NCBI GenBank assembly: GCA_030544215.1
Contig: JARZZO010000016.1
Coordinates: 54,601,501 to 54,665,500 of the forward strand
Length of the DNA: 64,000 nt
Source: Zantedeschia hybrid cultivar
Taxonomy: Eukaryota; Streptophyta; Magnoliopsida; Alismatales; Araceae
Direction: 5' to 3'
Shown here: piece by piece, positions 34,981-45,899 of the stretch
Position numbering within the stretch: position 1 is the first letter of the stretch
Layout: each line of letters begins with the position of its first letter
Notes under the pieces: generated by a model
Told to the model about the DNA's origin: nothing
Databases searched by the model: none
The model's input: only the letters and a program-made list of their open reading frames with translations
Translations under genes and position numbers: made by a program

Positions 34981-35144
34981 ATCTCCTCAATACACTGGTG
35001 GATAGGATTCCAACAGTACAGACTGGGGAAGGGGGATAAGTATTGCAAAAAAGTCTCGCATGATCTCTTAAGTACACCGGTGAACAGGACTCCAACAGTA
35101 CAGGCTAAGAAACATGACCAAATATTGCAAAAAAGTCTCTCACA
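34981..35144 (+). repeat. 82-bp tandem duplication
   Basis: Copies begin ATCTCCTCAATACACTGGTG (34981) and ATCTCTTAAGTACACCGGTG (35063) and share TTCCAACAGTACAG / CTCCAACAGTACAG and TATTGCAAAAAAGTCTC. A diverged relative lies at about 62715-62900. Confidence 0.8.
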
Positions 35145-35279
35145 GGCCTTCTACTCCTGTCCACCGGTGAAAGGAGGAGATCTCTTCTCCTGTTAGATCC
35201 CCACAAACAACCCACTTTCTTTGGTCAGCATTCCCCCACCGATGGCCACCGAAGAAAGTAGTCTATTTACACCTAACTG

Positions 35280-35890
35280 TACCAGCAGCAGCAACAAATT
35301 AAACAACGCTCAAGTGCCCTTATGGCAAGCTGATGGATACGTTCCTGGCGGGACTTCAAATGTAAGGTAGGAGATGGACAGGCGATCAGGTGGTACTCGG
35401 ACTGGTGGTGTGGTGAATCTGACTTAAATAAATTCACAGGCAATTGATGCGAATCAAACCGTTGACAACTGGTTAGATCAGGGGAATGTTGGGGACACAA
35501 CAGCTATGGGATTGGTGCATCATCGATATCTAATCAAGGAAATAACGGGGGAAGTCGCACCAGCTAGTAGTGGAAGGAGGGAGGCAGACAAGTTACTGTG
35601 GATTCATAGTCCAACTGGGGAGGTGACAACGTCTTCAGCATATCAGAGAACCATGGAATTGGCAGAGAGCAGGGAGGAAGATGGTGAGTAGGAGGTGCTG
35701 TGGAAGTGGCCTGCGGATCCAACCGTGCAACTCTTCCTACGGAAGCTTGCAAGTGGGTGCGTCCAAACGAAGGAGATGCTCAAAGGAAGAAACCTGCTGG
35801 TGGAAGATGCCTGTCAGGTATGTAACATGGCACCGGAAACGCCTCAGCATCTTTATTTTCCTTTTTTTTTTTTTAACGTGCTTGTTCCAT
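35280..35890 (+). pseudogene. LINE zf-RVT (reverse transcriptase zinc-binding) region
   Basis: The pieces DKLLWIHSPTGEVTTSSAYQ, VLWKWPADPTVQLFLRKLAS, MLKGRNLLVEDACQVCNMAP and ETPQHLYF follow the zf-RVT pattern, with CxxC and the terminal His of the His/Cys-type motif. A TAG (35689-35691) and frame changes at about 35400 and 35870 disable it. The final Cys block is lost in a poly(T) run. Confidence 0.8.
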
Positions 35891-36219
35891 GGAGTTATGG
35901 GGTGGGTTTGCCTGGGTGGACTGGAAGGTATAGTGCCTAATAGCTTACCAGCCTTGTGGGAGGGAGCTGCCATCAGAAGACGCAGGGGAAGTGTAGAGGA
36001 GATCTACGTGGCGGGACTTGCTGCGCTTACCTTGTGGAGAAGGTGAAAACCCAGGAACGACTCAATTTTCAGACAAAAGAAAGCTATTTCATAGAGGGTT
36101 CTAGGGCAGGCCAAGGCAGACAGAGTGGCTTTTATGGCAGCTAACTATAGAAATTTGTTCGAAAAATTGCAGAACAGACACTTGATCCACAAGTGGGAAA
36201 TTAATCATTTAGTTGGTGA

Positions 36220-36770
36220 CTTAACCGGAAGGAGTATCTGGGAAAAACTGGAGGTAGGTTGGATTAGAGTTAACTGCGATGGAGCTGTCAGCTTGCTTTG
36301 TCAAACTCCTGGGGCAGGGTATGTGATTAGGTCCTCCTCGGGGGCTATTCTTCAGGCAGGGAGCCTGTTCTTAGGTAATAAAAATGTTATTGAAGCTGAA
36401 ATCCTTGCCATTTGGGAAGGCGTACGTCAAGGCTGGCACCACATTACGACCAACAATGCTGGAGATTGTGACAGATTCGGAACAAGTGGTCAGCTGGATT
36501 CAACACTTCTCAAACATTCCTGGCAGCTGGTTCGCTTGTTGGGTAGAAGACATCAGACGACTGGCGGCCATGATAGGTGAAATCAAAATTGTTCACAGAC
36601 TGCGAGAACTAAATCAGGTGGCCAACTAGCTGGCTGTCCAGGGGAGAACAAAGGAGGAGGCTGCTTTTGGCTTTGTGAAGTACCAGCCAAGGTTCAGGAG
36701 CTTAACAAAGAAGACATGGGCATGTACCGAGTCTTTGGTTGTACGCAGGTGAAGCTGTGAAGTTTTTCTG
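36220..36770 (+). pseudogene. LINE RNase H domain (RVT_3 type), frameshifted
   Basis: VGWIRVNCDGAVS holds the first Asp, GAGYVIRSSSGAILQAGS follows, and NVIEAEILAIWEGV holds the Glu. The frame then shifts at about 36425, and EIVTDSEQVVSWIQHF in the next frame has the second Asp. The remaining tail reaches a stop near 36758. The catalytic Asp-Glu-Asp set is present but split by the frameshift and a TAG after LNQVAN. Confidence 0.82.
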
Positions 36771-36810
36771 TTTGTTACTGTATCCCTTTGTGATAATCGA
36801 AAAAAAAAAT

Positions 36811-38405
36811 CCCGTTCTTTCTTTCTATCTATAGCTGCTCATATAACTTCGCAGGGTATAGCCAGCATCAATGAACTGTTAAATTGCTGATACGACGGGA
36901 TTAGGGTTGACCCAAAAAGGTACAAAGACAGCTCCACTCATAGCTTCTACCGCCTAAACGCAGTCCTTCTAGCGTTGAAGAGTTTTTGGTCTTTATGTAC
37001 TCTAAAACTAAGAAGTCTTATTCTTCTCTAATTCTGCAAACAAAGTGAAATTTGGGCAGAAGCAATCTCACGGAGAAGTTGGAGAAGGGTGAGAGACCAC
37101 CCGTCTCTATCAGGCCACCTCTCTTCTTGGCTCATCGGATAGATCTCCACGGCGGAGAGGGACTGGCTCACATGGAACTAGATCTTCCTGCTGGTGGTGC
37201 TGCTGTGCCATGTTCCTCCCCCATCATTATGATATCGTTCCGTAGCCTCCGGGAGGCGCCGAAGACCGACGGCAAGGCGGCTTAGAACATCGCGAAGCTA
37301 GCGCTCTTCAGGCGCTCGTGGTTTCTGCACCTGCACGGATCTTAACATTTTATTAGTAAGAATTTAGTTTTCATATCGTCAAGGATACACCAGGTCGCAT
37401 AGAAATTGAAAATTTTAACCAGTGAAATTTTAGTATTCAGGCAAAAGTCCAAGAGAAGGATCTCAAGCATTGCAAAGTTTTCTCTCGGACGTGTTCTTGA
37501 AAGAGTAATACTTACTCCATCGAATGGGATGCAACCAAAATGTTTTTATTTTTTTTATTTTTTTTATTTTTTTAGGTCAATTACATCATGTCCGACACGT
37601 CCGTAAAATCTAATCACCGATCATACGACTTAAAAAGTTTGAAAAATCAAAAAATTAGAGCTAATGAACAGTTCTATTTTTTATCTTTCAGATTTTTTTT
37701 GAATTGTCCGATCGACGATTAGATTGTAGTGTCGAAAATGACGGGCCAACTTAAATGTTTTAAACAATAATAATAAAAAAATTTCTGTTACTGCGACTGT
37801 TCTATCAACTCAGATCAGACGACTGTCTGCTCGCAATGTAGTGGACGCTATACGGCGAGTGGTGCAACAAGTATTACTCTTCTTAAAATGATGGAGTTGA
37901 TCAATAGCTTCTAAGCTTAGAAAGTAGCCGAGAAGAAGATTTATAGAGGATCGGGTTTCGGCGGATGCTTGGTTATTGTTTCTATTCGAACATCCAAGAT
38001 TAAGTTTAATGTTTATGTCATACTTTTTATTGTTTTTTTAATTTGTTATATTTATTGACAGTAGGCTGATGAAATAATGAGATGGCTCATATTACAATAT
38101 GCTGCTTTTAGTACATTTTCATATGTAGATGACACATTTTAATAAATGTCTTCTGATTTTGTGATAGCATATCGCCCAATAATAATGATAAAAAAAAGAG
38201 AGTAGTAAAACTGTGGTGCCTATATATCAATAAACTATCATTTCTAATTAAGATTCGTGACAACTTTGACAACTTTTGTTTTTATTTAATAGGAAAAAGA
38301 AAGTATGAATCTAACTAACATGATCTCTCAATCTACAGGATCAAATGATTCTTATTTTTTTAAAAAAAATACTTGTCAAGTCCGAGGACCATCTAAGCAT
38401 TGTAC
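36811..38405. other. Intergenic DNA
   Basis: It contains a 77-codon open frame at 37052-37285 (+) with no recognisable domain and a T-rich run at 37544-37574. No bounded element is seen. Confidence 0.45.
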
Positions 38406-38408
38406 TCA
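38406..38408. other. Target-site duplication TCA (left) of the CACTA element
   Basis: TCA is repeated at 50158-50160 directly after the other terminus. A 3-bp duplication is standard for CACTA transposons. Confidence 0.9.
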
Positions 38409-38435
38409 CACTATAAAGAAAATAGGATTTGTCAG

Positions 38436-38940
38436 CGGCTAGTACCCGTTGACAAATCTTAAACCGCCGCTGACAAAGCCGTGGACAAAAGTCCCGTTGG
38501 CATATATTTGTCAACGGCTATATGAAGCCACTGACATATAATATATATGTCTACAGACAGTAGCCGCTGACATATAACACATATGTCAACGGCTGCTTAA
38601 AGCCGCTGACATATAATACATATGTCCACGGATGTAAACCGCCGACAAATGGTACATATGTCGACGGTTAACGTGAGTCACTGACATATAATACATATGT
38701 CCACGGATGTAAACCGCTGACAAATGGTACATATGTCAACGGTTAACGTAAGCCGCTGACATATAATACATATGTCCACGGATGTAAACCGCTGACAAAA
38801 GGTTTTGTCAGCAACATGAGCCGCTGACAAATACTTTATGTCAACGGCTATGAAGCCGCTGACAAAAGTTTTGTCTGCAACAGAGGCCGCTGACAAATAT
38901 TATATATATCAACGACTTTCTTACCCGTTGACACATAGTT
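38436..38940. repeat. Left subterminal repeats of the CACTA element
   Basis: More than 20 copies in both orientations of a core such as AGCCGCTGACAAA or TGTCAACGGCT, often joined as ATATAATACATATGTCCACG. These are the arrays that En/Spm TnpA-type proteins bind. Confidence 0.9.
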
Positions 38941-39222
38941 ACTAAGAAAAAAAATTAAAAAATTAAAAAATTAAATTATATATTTTTCCTGTATATACAG
39001 ATTTGTACTTACAAACATATACAAAAACACATCCACATGTACAAATAAATACATCCACACTTTTAAATAAACACATTCACGAAATCGCAAAAAAAATACA
39101 TCAACATACATAAATAAACATTCACATAAAATTAAAAAACACATCCATGAAAAATTCACATTACACATCCACGAAAAATTCAGATTACACATCCACAACT
39201 AAATATATCAATTATCATCGGC

Positions 39223-41063
39223 TCACTCTTCGTCATCATCATCAAAATCATCTCCCTCATCATTTGATTCGTTTTGGGCGCCGTCCTCATTCACAGCAGC
39301 TATCTGAGGCAGAGTAGGACTGTGCATTTTCTGAAATCGACTCATAAATGCGCTCATGTCTGCCATTTGTTTGCGCATCCACTCCATCTCCTCTCCTTGA
39401 GCTTTGATTTTTTCTTTTATGGTTTGCATCTCCACAGCTTGCTCCTCAAATTTCTGTTGATAGGAAGAGCTCGATCCTTCTCCCGGTCCATACCATGTAC
39501 GTAACGTCTCTCGACTTCCTGCACAACGAACACGGCCAGATCGATCTTTTCCCATAACCGAAATGAATGCATCCTCAGCAGAAATGGGAGTACTCCCAAC
39601 ATCACTCTCCAAAGAAGAAGTGGTTAATTGAGTCATCCTCTCCTAAAAAATAAAAAAATAAAATTGTTATTAGTGATATATATTAAATTTAATAAGAATG
39701 ATTAAAAATAATAATTCAAATGATAGAAAAACTTACATATCGACTCCTACTTTCCTCATCTACCCATTGCTCACTACCGTCTGGAAGATCCTTACATCTA
39801 CCCATCTTGAACATCTCAAGGCGCTCGGGATCACGTTGATGAAGACGATGCTGTTCAAATTATATTAAAAAAAATAAGTAATAGAAACTTAACAATATAG
39901 AAATACTACTAATAAAATGAAAATCTTACGAAGTCATCTTTCAATTGATAATGACTCATTCGGCCCCGCCTATATGGCATAGACTGATCGGAGCGATTTT
40001 CCCTATTACGATCATCAATTTTCTGCAGAAAAAAAATTATTAGTTGTCAAATTTGTATCGAACAAATCAACATAAATTATCAAAGTTCATTACTATTTTA
40101 TCTGTTCATCTGACGTGCTCCATTTCTCGCACATCGTCTGCCAATCAGACAGATCAACACCTGCCGGCAAGGAAACAATTGCATCCGCCAAAGTCTTTTC
40201 CGTATAATGCTATGAAATGATTTCAGTTTGACTTCATTATACATGAACATAAGAAAAAATAATACAAAAATAGATTATAAATGAACATAAAAAAATTTTC
40301 ATTTACTCTTTTCTTCAAAACACCGCGCCAACTGCGATGCATTGAGGTCATGTGCATAAGCATCTCCCTATTTGTCTCGGGAGTTCGGTCCCACTGATAC
40401 ATCAACTGCATATTATCGTTAATTTAATTAGTCATACAAAATTGACAAATATATAATTAATTTTAAATATTGTTACCTCAAGATCTCTAAACATTGCAGC
40501 TTGTTTCGCTGCAGGAAGAGTAACAAAATTTTTCTGCCATATCTTGCAATGAAGTTTTGCCACAACACCCATGCGGGATACAAAATTGCTTCCCTTCTCA
40601 CCAACGCCGTAACCGCTGATCACCCGCACGTTCCATCGTTGACCCTGCTCCAATCTCCCATTGGTGACACCTCTGGTTGGACCCCGACGGCCATGTCCCC
40701 GACCCCAAGGTTGCGTAGAAGATGGACCTGTTTAAACATACATGATAAAGACATTTATGTGAAATTATAAACATAAAAATATTAATTTAATGAACGACTA
40801 AAATTAAAATTCATACCTATTGCAGATGAAGATGTGGATACAGATGTAGATGTCTGAGCCGCAGCGGCCTGAGAGGCAACAGGCTGAGAGGCAAGAGCCT
40901 GACATGTAGAAAGAGCCTGAGAGGTGGGAAGCTCGGGAATAAGTTGCTGAGAGGCAATGGCCTGAGAGGTCGAACGCTCAGGGATAGACTGCTGAGAGGC
41001 ATTCCGCTTCTTGCGGAGTGTGAAACCACTACCTGAGCTACGAGCGCCGCTACCTGAAGCCAT
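39223..41063 (-). CDS. En/Spm-type second transposon protein (about 7 exons)
   Basis: Predicted minus-strand exons: 41063-40817, 40727-40477, 40405-40307, 40209-40094, about 40023-39931, about 39850-39735 and 39636-39223. The first three join in frame with GT/AG borders. The product starts Ser/Ala/Gln-rich (MASGSGARSSGSGFTLRKKR), then has GYGVGEKGSNFVSRMG and LHCKIWQKNFVTLPAAKQ, matching the plant Ptta/En/Spm transposase family. The C-terminus has SGRVRCAGSRETLRTWYGPG, a coiled coil (QQKFEEQAVEMQTIKEKIK) and an Asp/Glu tail. By analogy with TnpA it may bind the subterminal repeats. The exon 4/5 join as drawn creates a TAA, so either another donor is used or this copy is broken there. Confidence 0.72.
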
Positions 41064-41143
41064 ATGTTCAAATCCTACTGTATTAGATTAGAGTTAGAAG
41101 TAAAAATAGATAAAAAATAAACGTCGTTGAAAGTTACCTTCAC

Positions 41144-44100
41144 CTAAACCTCCAAGTATTCGCCAACTCCTATGCTAATTCCTTCACTAATATCCACATC
41201 AATGGTTTCTCCCCTAATAGAAATATCAATTAAGTTTTCTTGATAAACTTCTTCAACATATAATACATCATCTTTAGCTGTTTCACCTTGCATGTTATAA
41301 TAATCTCGCGGTTGTGCTCTAACATGAATGATTCACCCTGCTGTTGTATTATCATTTACATAGAACACTTGTTCTATTTGATTTGCAAGAACAAATGGCT
41401 CATTTGTGTTGAGTTTAAAATGTGTATTCAGACTGACAATTCCATACTTATCGATCTTAAATCCCCTGTCTTTTTTATAAACATCCCACCAATCACATTT
41501 AAACAGTACAATATGACTTTCATGATCAAAAGATATTTCGAGGACATCAATCAGACGTCCATAATATCCATCACATCCAGATTCAAGTTCCGCATTCACA
41601 ATAACTCCAGACAATTGAGTCAATTTAGTATCATCAATGTCTTTGATACGAAATCTAAAACCATTTACTATGTAACCCGAATGTGAATATTCAAGTCTTG
41701 ATGGTCTCTATGACAAAACTTCAATCTCATGAGTACAACGAAGATTATTTGCCTCTTTCAGTTCTTCAACATAACTCTGAAACCATTTCAGAAAGTCTTT
41801 CTCTACCACATTTGAAGTTTGCACTTGTTGTTTGTGTTCAGAAAAAAATTGATCTATTTGTTCAATCTGTTTCAAAATGTATGTATGGGCCAAATCTCTT
41901 TCTTCTTCAGATAGTAAACGAGATTCTGCTTTTCCTTTGAGAAAACGTCCAGGAGATTTGAAAATCGAACAACTTTCATTATTAGTCTCATTAACAGTTC
42001 CATCATAATTCTTTTTCTTCGATTAAATCGAGTGTCAATGTCATCCATATACATCGAACAAAATGACATCGTTTCTTCAACAAGATAACCTTCTGCAATT
42101 GAACTTTCTGGACGTGCCTTATTGAGAACATAATTTTTCAATTTTTTCAAAAATCTTTCTACATGATACATCCACCGATACTGAACAAGACCAGTAATTC
42201 TTGCTTCATATGTCAAATGGATTATCAGATGAATCATTACGTCAAAAAAAGACGGTGGAAAAATCTGTTCCAACTTACATAATGTCACTGCGATATCACT
42301 TTCTAATTTGATTAAACGTTCTGGTACAAGAACTTTAGAACATATTTCTTTGAAGTACATACTCAACTCTGTAATCGGATCAGTCACATCTTCATGTACA
42401 ATGCCATGAATTGCCAAAGGCAGCAATACTTGCATGTAGACGTGAGAATCATGACTCTTCAACCCAATCAGCTTTCGACCCGTAATATCTACACTTTTGG
42501 ATAAATTAAAAGAATATCCATCTGGGACCTTAATGTTACTTAAGAATTCACACACAAGAGATTGTTGTCTTTTGTTTAGTGTGTACATTGCTACTGGTAT
42601 CTTGTTCTTATATTGGGGGTTCTTTGACACATGAAATTCTGGCCGTATTTTCCAGTCTTCTAGATATAACTGTGCTTTTAAGTGGTCGTTACTTTTTTCA
42701 TCACCTAGAAAGTTCAAAGTGCCCAACAAATTATCACATACATTTTCTCGATGTGCATTACGTCTAAATTGTGACGAATCAGAAGACTCGACCAATATGA
42801 TAACTCTTTAAATAAAATGCTCCTTTTTTTCCATCCTTTCAAGTCTGCAATATCTTTCTTGAACTTTTTTCCAAATTTCAGATAAGGAAAACTTTGTTGT
42901 TGGTTCCACAGTTCTAAACCTGTCAGAATTCTTGGTCGTCTGCCACATACAACTGTACCATCAAATTTATGTTTGTAATTACTTTTCCTCCATATGTGAT
43001 GCAATGGCAAAAAACGTCGATGCCCCAAGTAACAAAATTTGCGACAATTATTTAACCATCTTGAACAGGTTTTATAATTACAGGATGGACATGCAAATTT
43101 TTCTTTAGTGCTCCATCCAGACAAATTGGCATATGCTGGGAAGTCATTTATTGTCCAAAGAACGGCAGCATGCATCTTGAAATTCTGTTTTTCTGCAGCA
43201 TCATATGTTTCAACACCATTCTCCCATAAGTCTTTTAAGTCTTCCACCAGTGGTTGTAAGTACATTTCCCGGATCTTTAGGACCATGAATTAGTAATGAC
43301 ATCATCATAAATGTTTGTTTCATGCACATCCACGGTAGCAAATTATAAACAACTGTCATTACAGGCCATATACTATAGTTGCTGCTCATATTTCCGAATG
43401 GGTTAAACCCATCACTCGTTAAACCGAGTCTCAAGTTGCGAGCTTCTGCCGCGAAATCTGGATACTGATTATCAAAATGTTTCCATGCCTCATAATCAGC
43501 AGGATGTCGCATCTCTCTGTTTTGTTGAGGAATCGGACCATCAATATGCCATGTCAACCACTTGGCTGTCTTGGAGGACATAAACAACCTTTGCAATCTA
43601 TCTTTCAATGAAAAATAGCGCAAAAATTTATTAGGTAGTTGTTTGCCAAGTCTCTTGTTCTCATTCTGTAATTGGTTGTTCAAGTCATGCATACTTTCCT
43701 TATACCTCGGTGCATCACACTGTGGGCACCGATCTTTATCTTCATTTTCCTTCCAAAATAGTAGACAATCATTTTGACATGCATCTATCTTCTCGTATCC
43801 CAACCCCAAATCTTTAATAATCTTCTTTGCTTCATACCATGTTTGAGGTACATTGGCTCTTTCTGGTAATATTTCTCTGATGAATTCAAGAAACATATTC
43901 ATACATACCCCCATCACCTGATTCAGTGTCTTAATATGCAACAACTTTAAAAGAAATGTTAACTTTGAAACCTTCTGGCACCCAGGATACAATGGTATTT
44001 CAGCATCCTCCAATAGCTTATAAAAGTTTCTCGCTTTGGAATTCGGTTCATGCTCTTCTTCTGCAATAACACTTCCAGCTTCTTGCAAGTCATGCAACAT

Positions 44101-44457
44101 CTCAACTGTACTATCAGCAATAAAAGATTGTTGTCGTTCACTCATCTCTACAGTAGGGATGTTGGTTTGATATCTGAACATATCAATTAATGGTGCCTCT
44201 CCATGACACACCCAATTTGTATAATACACCCATACTCCGTCTACCTTAAGATGGGTTTCAACATCTATCCGGGTCAACTTTACTCCGTTAAGGCAATTCC
44301 GACATGGACACTGTATCAATTCATTGTTTTGTCCATGCCTAAAACTTATTCTATCTTCATGAAAAGCAAAGTCCAAAAACTCAGCTACCCCTCTCTCATA
44401 TCTAGGATCTCCTCGATTATGAACAAACTCCATCCAACTCTTGTCAAGTCCAGCCAT
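41144..44457 (-). pseudogene. CACTA TnpD-type transposase, frameshifted
   Basis: The minus-strand ATG at 44457 starts a transposase-associated N-terminal domain (MAGLDKSWMEFVHNRGDPRY, CPCRNCLNG). A Transposase_21-type core follows with DCLLFWKENEDKDRCPQCDA and NLSGWSTKEKFACPSCN. Next come DUF4218-like (IHLTYEARITGLVQYRWMYH) and DUF4216-like (VLFKCDWWDVYKKDRG) regions, then a tail to stop 41144-41146. The conserved sequence switches frame near 43265, 42745 (a missing A in an A-run) and 42015, and a TGA interrupts it near 41330 where the reading otherwise continues. An intron separates the DUF4218 and DUF4216 parts. The full length resembles intact plant homologues, so decay is recent but enough to prevent a functional product. 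Confidence 0.88.
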
Positions 44458-44888
44458 TTCTATCTATCCTCTAACCTACATATTAACAAATGTGATCGAT
44501 TAATAACTTATATATTATCCACGCACGCAAAACACAAACACACACAGTGGCCTCTCCATAAAATTTAGGAGAGAGAAGACCGGAGGCTTAGATAGAAAAT
44601 GTTTTTAACCCTTAGGGGCTTCCGTATGCTTCTGCGATCCGCACAAAACGGCTGCAACTCGGTTGCCCAGTAGGACCATCCAGAGCTGCCGTGCCGTTAG
44701 CATATGGCTTGCAGTGGCCGTAAAGTCAAGTGTATCATCATCGCCTCACACACAATACCAAGGATATACACACAAAGAACCTGTAAAGATAAATGCATCG
44801 TCATCATATTCAATTAATTCAAACGTGCTACTAACAAAAGTTAAATACATAAATAGATAGATAAATATATTTATAAATATAGATATAT
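44458..44888. other. Non-coding DNA upstream of the CACTA transposase
   Basis: Immediate 5' region of the minus-strand transposase gene. No unambiguous TATA box was assigned. Confidence 0.4.
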
Positions 44889-45155
44889 ACATTTCTAAAC
44901 AAAATTCGGCAGCATCTCCCCTAAAACTTGTACATTTTTCACATTTGTACACCTGTCTGGTTTCATACAATATGATAAAAAAATAATATATGCATTACAC
45001 ATTCACATTCACATACGCATTTACATCCATACCCACATCCACATCCGTACCTGTCAGGAAAGTTACTTGTACACATTTCTAAACAAAATTCGGCAGCATC
45101 TCCCCTGAAAGTTGTACATTTTTCAAACCTGTATACCTGTCTGATTTCATACAAT
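44889..45155 (-). repeat. Duplicated roughly 80-bp block with motif GGAGATGCTGCCGAA
   Basis: Blocks 44889-44970 and 45072-45153, 183 bp apart, share on the minus strand TTGTATGAAA, CAGGT and GGGGAGATGCTGCCGAATTT. A third copy of the 15-bp core is at about 45249-45263, inside the foldback. The first two encode nearly the same peptide (KCTxFRGDAAEFCLEM), possibly a remnant exon. Confidence 0.7.
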
Positions 45156-45201
45156 CTCATAAACAAAGGGTATCTACATCACATAACATGTCCATCCATG
45201 T

Positions 45202-45462
45202 ATATTTGATCATCTAATGTTCTTTAATATATGTGCTTCATGATTATCTTAAAATTTCGGCAGCATCTCCTCACACTTCTTCAATATACCACCATTATTT
45301 ACTAATTTTAACTTTTTCTCAAAAAGTCACTTGTATGAAATACAAGTGACAAAAAGAGCAGTCAAAATTAGCAGGTATATTGGAAAAGAGTGAGAAGATA
45401 CTGTCGAAAATTTAAGATGATCATGAAGCACATATAATAAAGAACATTAGATGATCAAATAT
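45202..45462. repeat. 261-bp foldback inside the CACTA 5' region
   Basis: The left arm, starting ATATTTGATCATCTAATGTT, is inverse to the right arm ending AACATTAGATGATCAAATAT. Arms are about 128 bp with roughly 85% pairing, and the tip is CACTTGTATGAAATACAAGTG. Transcription through it would give a long hairpin. Confidence 0.88.
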
Positions 45463-45569
45463 CCACAGACTGTCCAACAGGACAATTCAAGACTTTATGA
45501 TCGATATATGTCATTACTGTCAAAAGACAGTAAAAATATATATCATAACAAAAGTCTTGAACGGACAAA

Positions 45570-45760
45570 AAAAAAAAAGTCAACCACATCTATATATACA
45601 ACTGCATTTACATATGCACAACCACATCTACATCCACATACACGTACACATACATGTACACATTTACATCATCATCTGTACCTGCAAGAAAACTTATTTG
45701 TATCTACATGTAAATATCAAATCACATCCACATTTATACATCTCACATCCACATTCACAT
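45570..45760. repeat. Low-complexity CACATACA/ACATCCACA tract
   Basis: Imperfect repeats of ACATCCACA and ACACATACA; similar sequence is at 44997-45050. The His/Thr-rich frames here are compositional. Confidence 0.8.
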
Positions 45761-45814
45761 ATATAGTACAGAGATTATATTCTAATTCGCATGCGCATCC
45801 ACAACTATATATTA

Positions 45815-45877
45815 CCCTTTGGTACTAGGCGGAGGTAAACCTCTACGCACTGAGGTTGCCAGTTTAATATACCAAAG
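45815..45877. repeat. CTTTGGTA...TACCAAAG imperfect hairpin
   Basis: CTTTGGTACTAGGCGGAGG pairs partly with the downstream half ending TACCAAAG, with an inner stem around GGAGGTAAACCTC. The layout resembles GGTACT-type stem-loops known from plant CACTA subterminal DNA. Confidence 0.5.
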
Positions 45878-45899
45878 CAGTAATATAGTCTGCCAAAAA

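Larger units (their letters stand above)
35280..36810 (+). mobile_element. 5'-truncated LINE (non-LTR retrotransposon)
   Basis: Only the 3' part of ORF2 remains: a tryptophan-rich post-RT segment (GDGQAIRWYSDWWCGESDL), a zf-RVT domain, an RNase H domain, then a short 3' UTR ending in poly(A) at about 36800. Order and 3' poly(A) fit plant L1-type elements. The reverse transcriptase itself is missing. Confidence 0.8.

Noticed and set aside
35681..36046. 121-codon + strand frame as a separate gene
   Set aside because: It is out of frame with the zf-RVT sequence and arises from the decayed LINE.
37052..37285. 77-codon frame as a gene
   Set aside because: No domain, promoter or partner exon could be supported; kept only as a note in the intergenic entry.
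45815..45877. Possible tRNA
   Set aside because: No acceptor, D, anticodon and T arm set can be laid out; the pairing fits an imperfect transposon hairpin.
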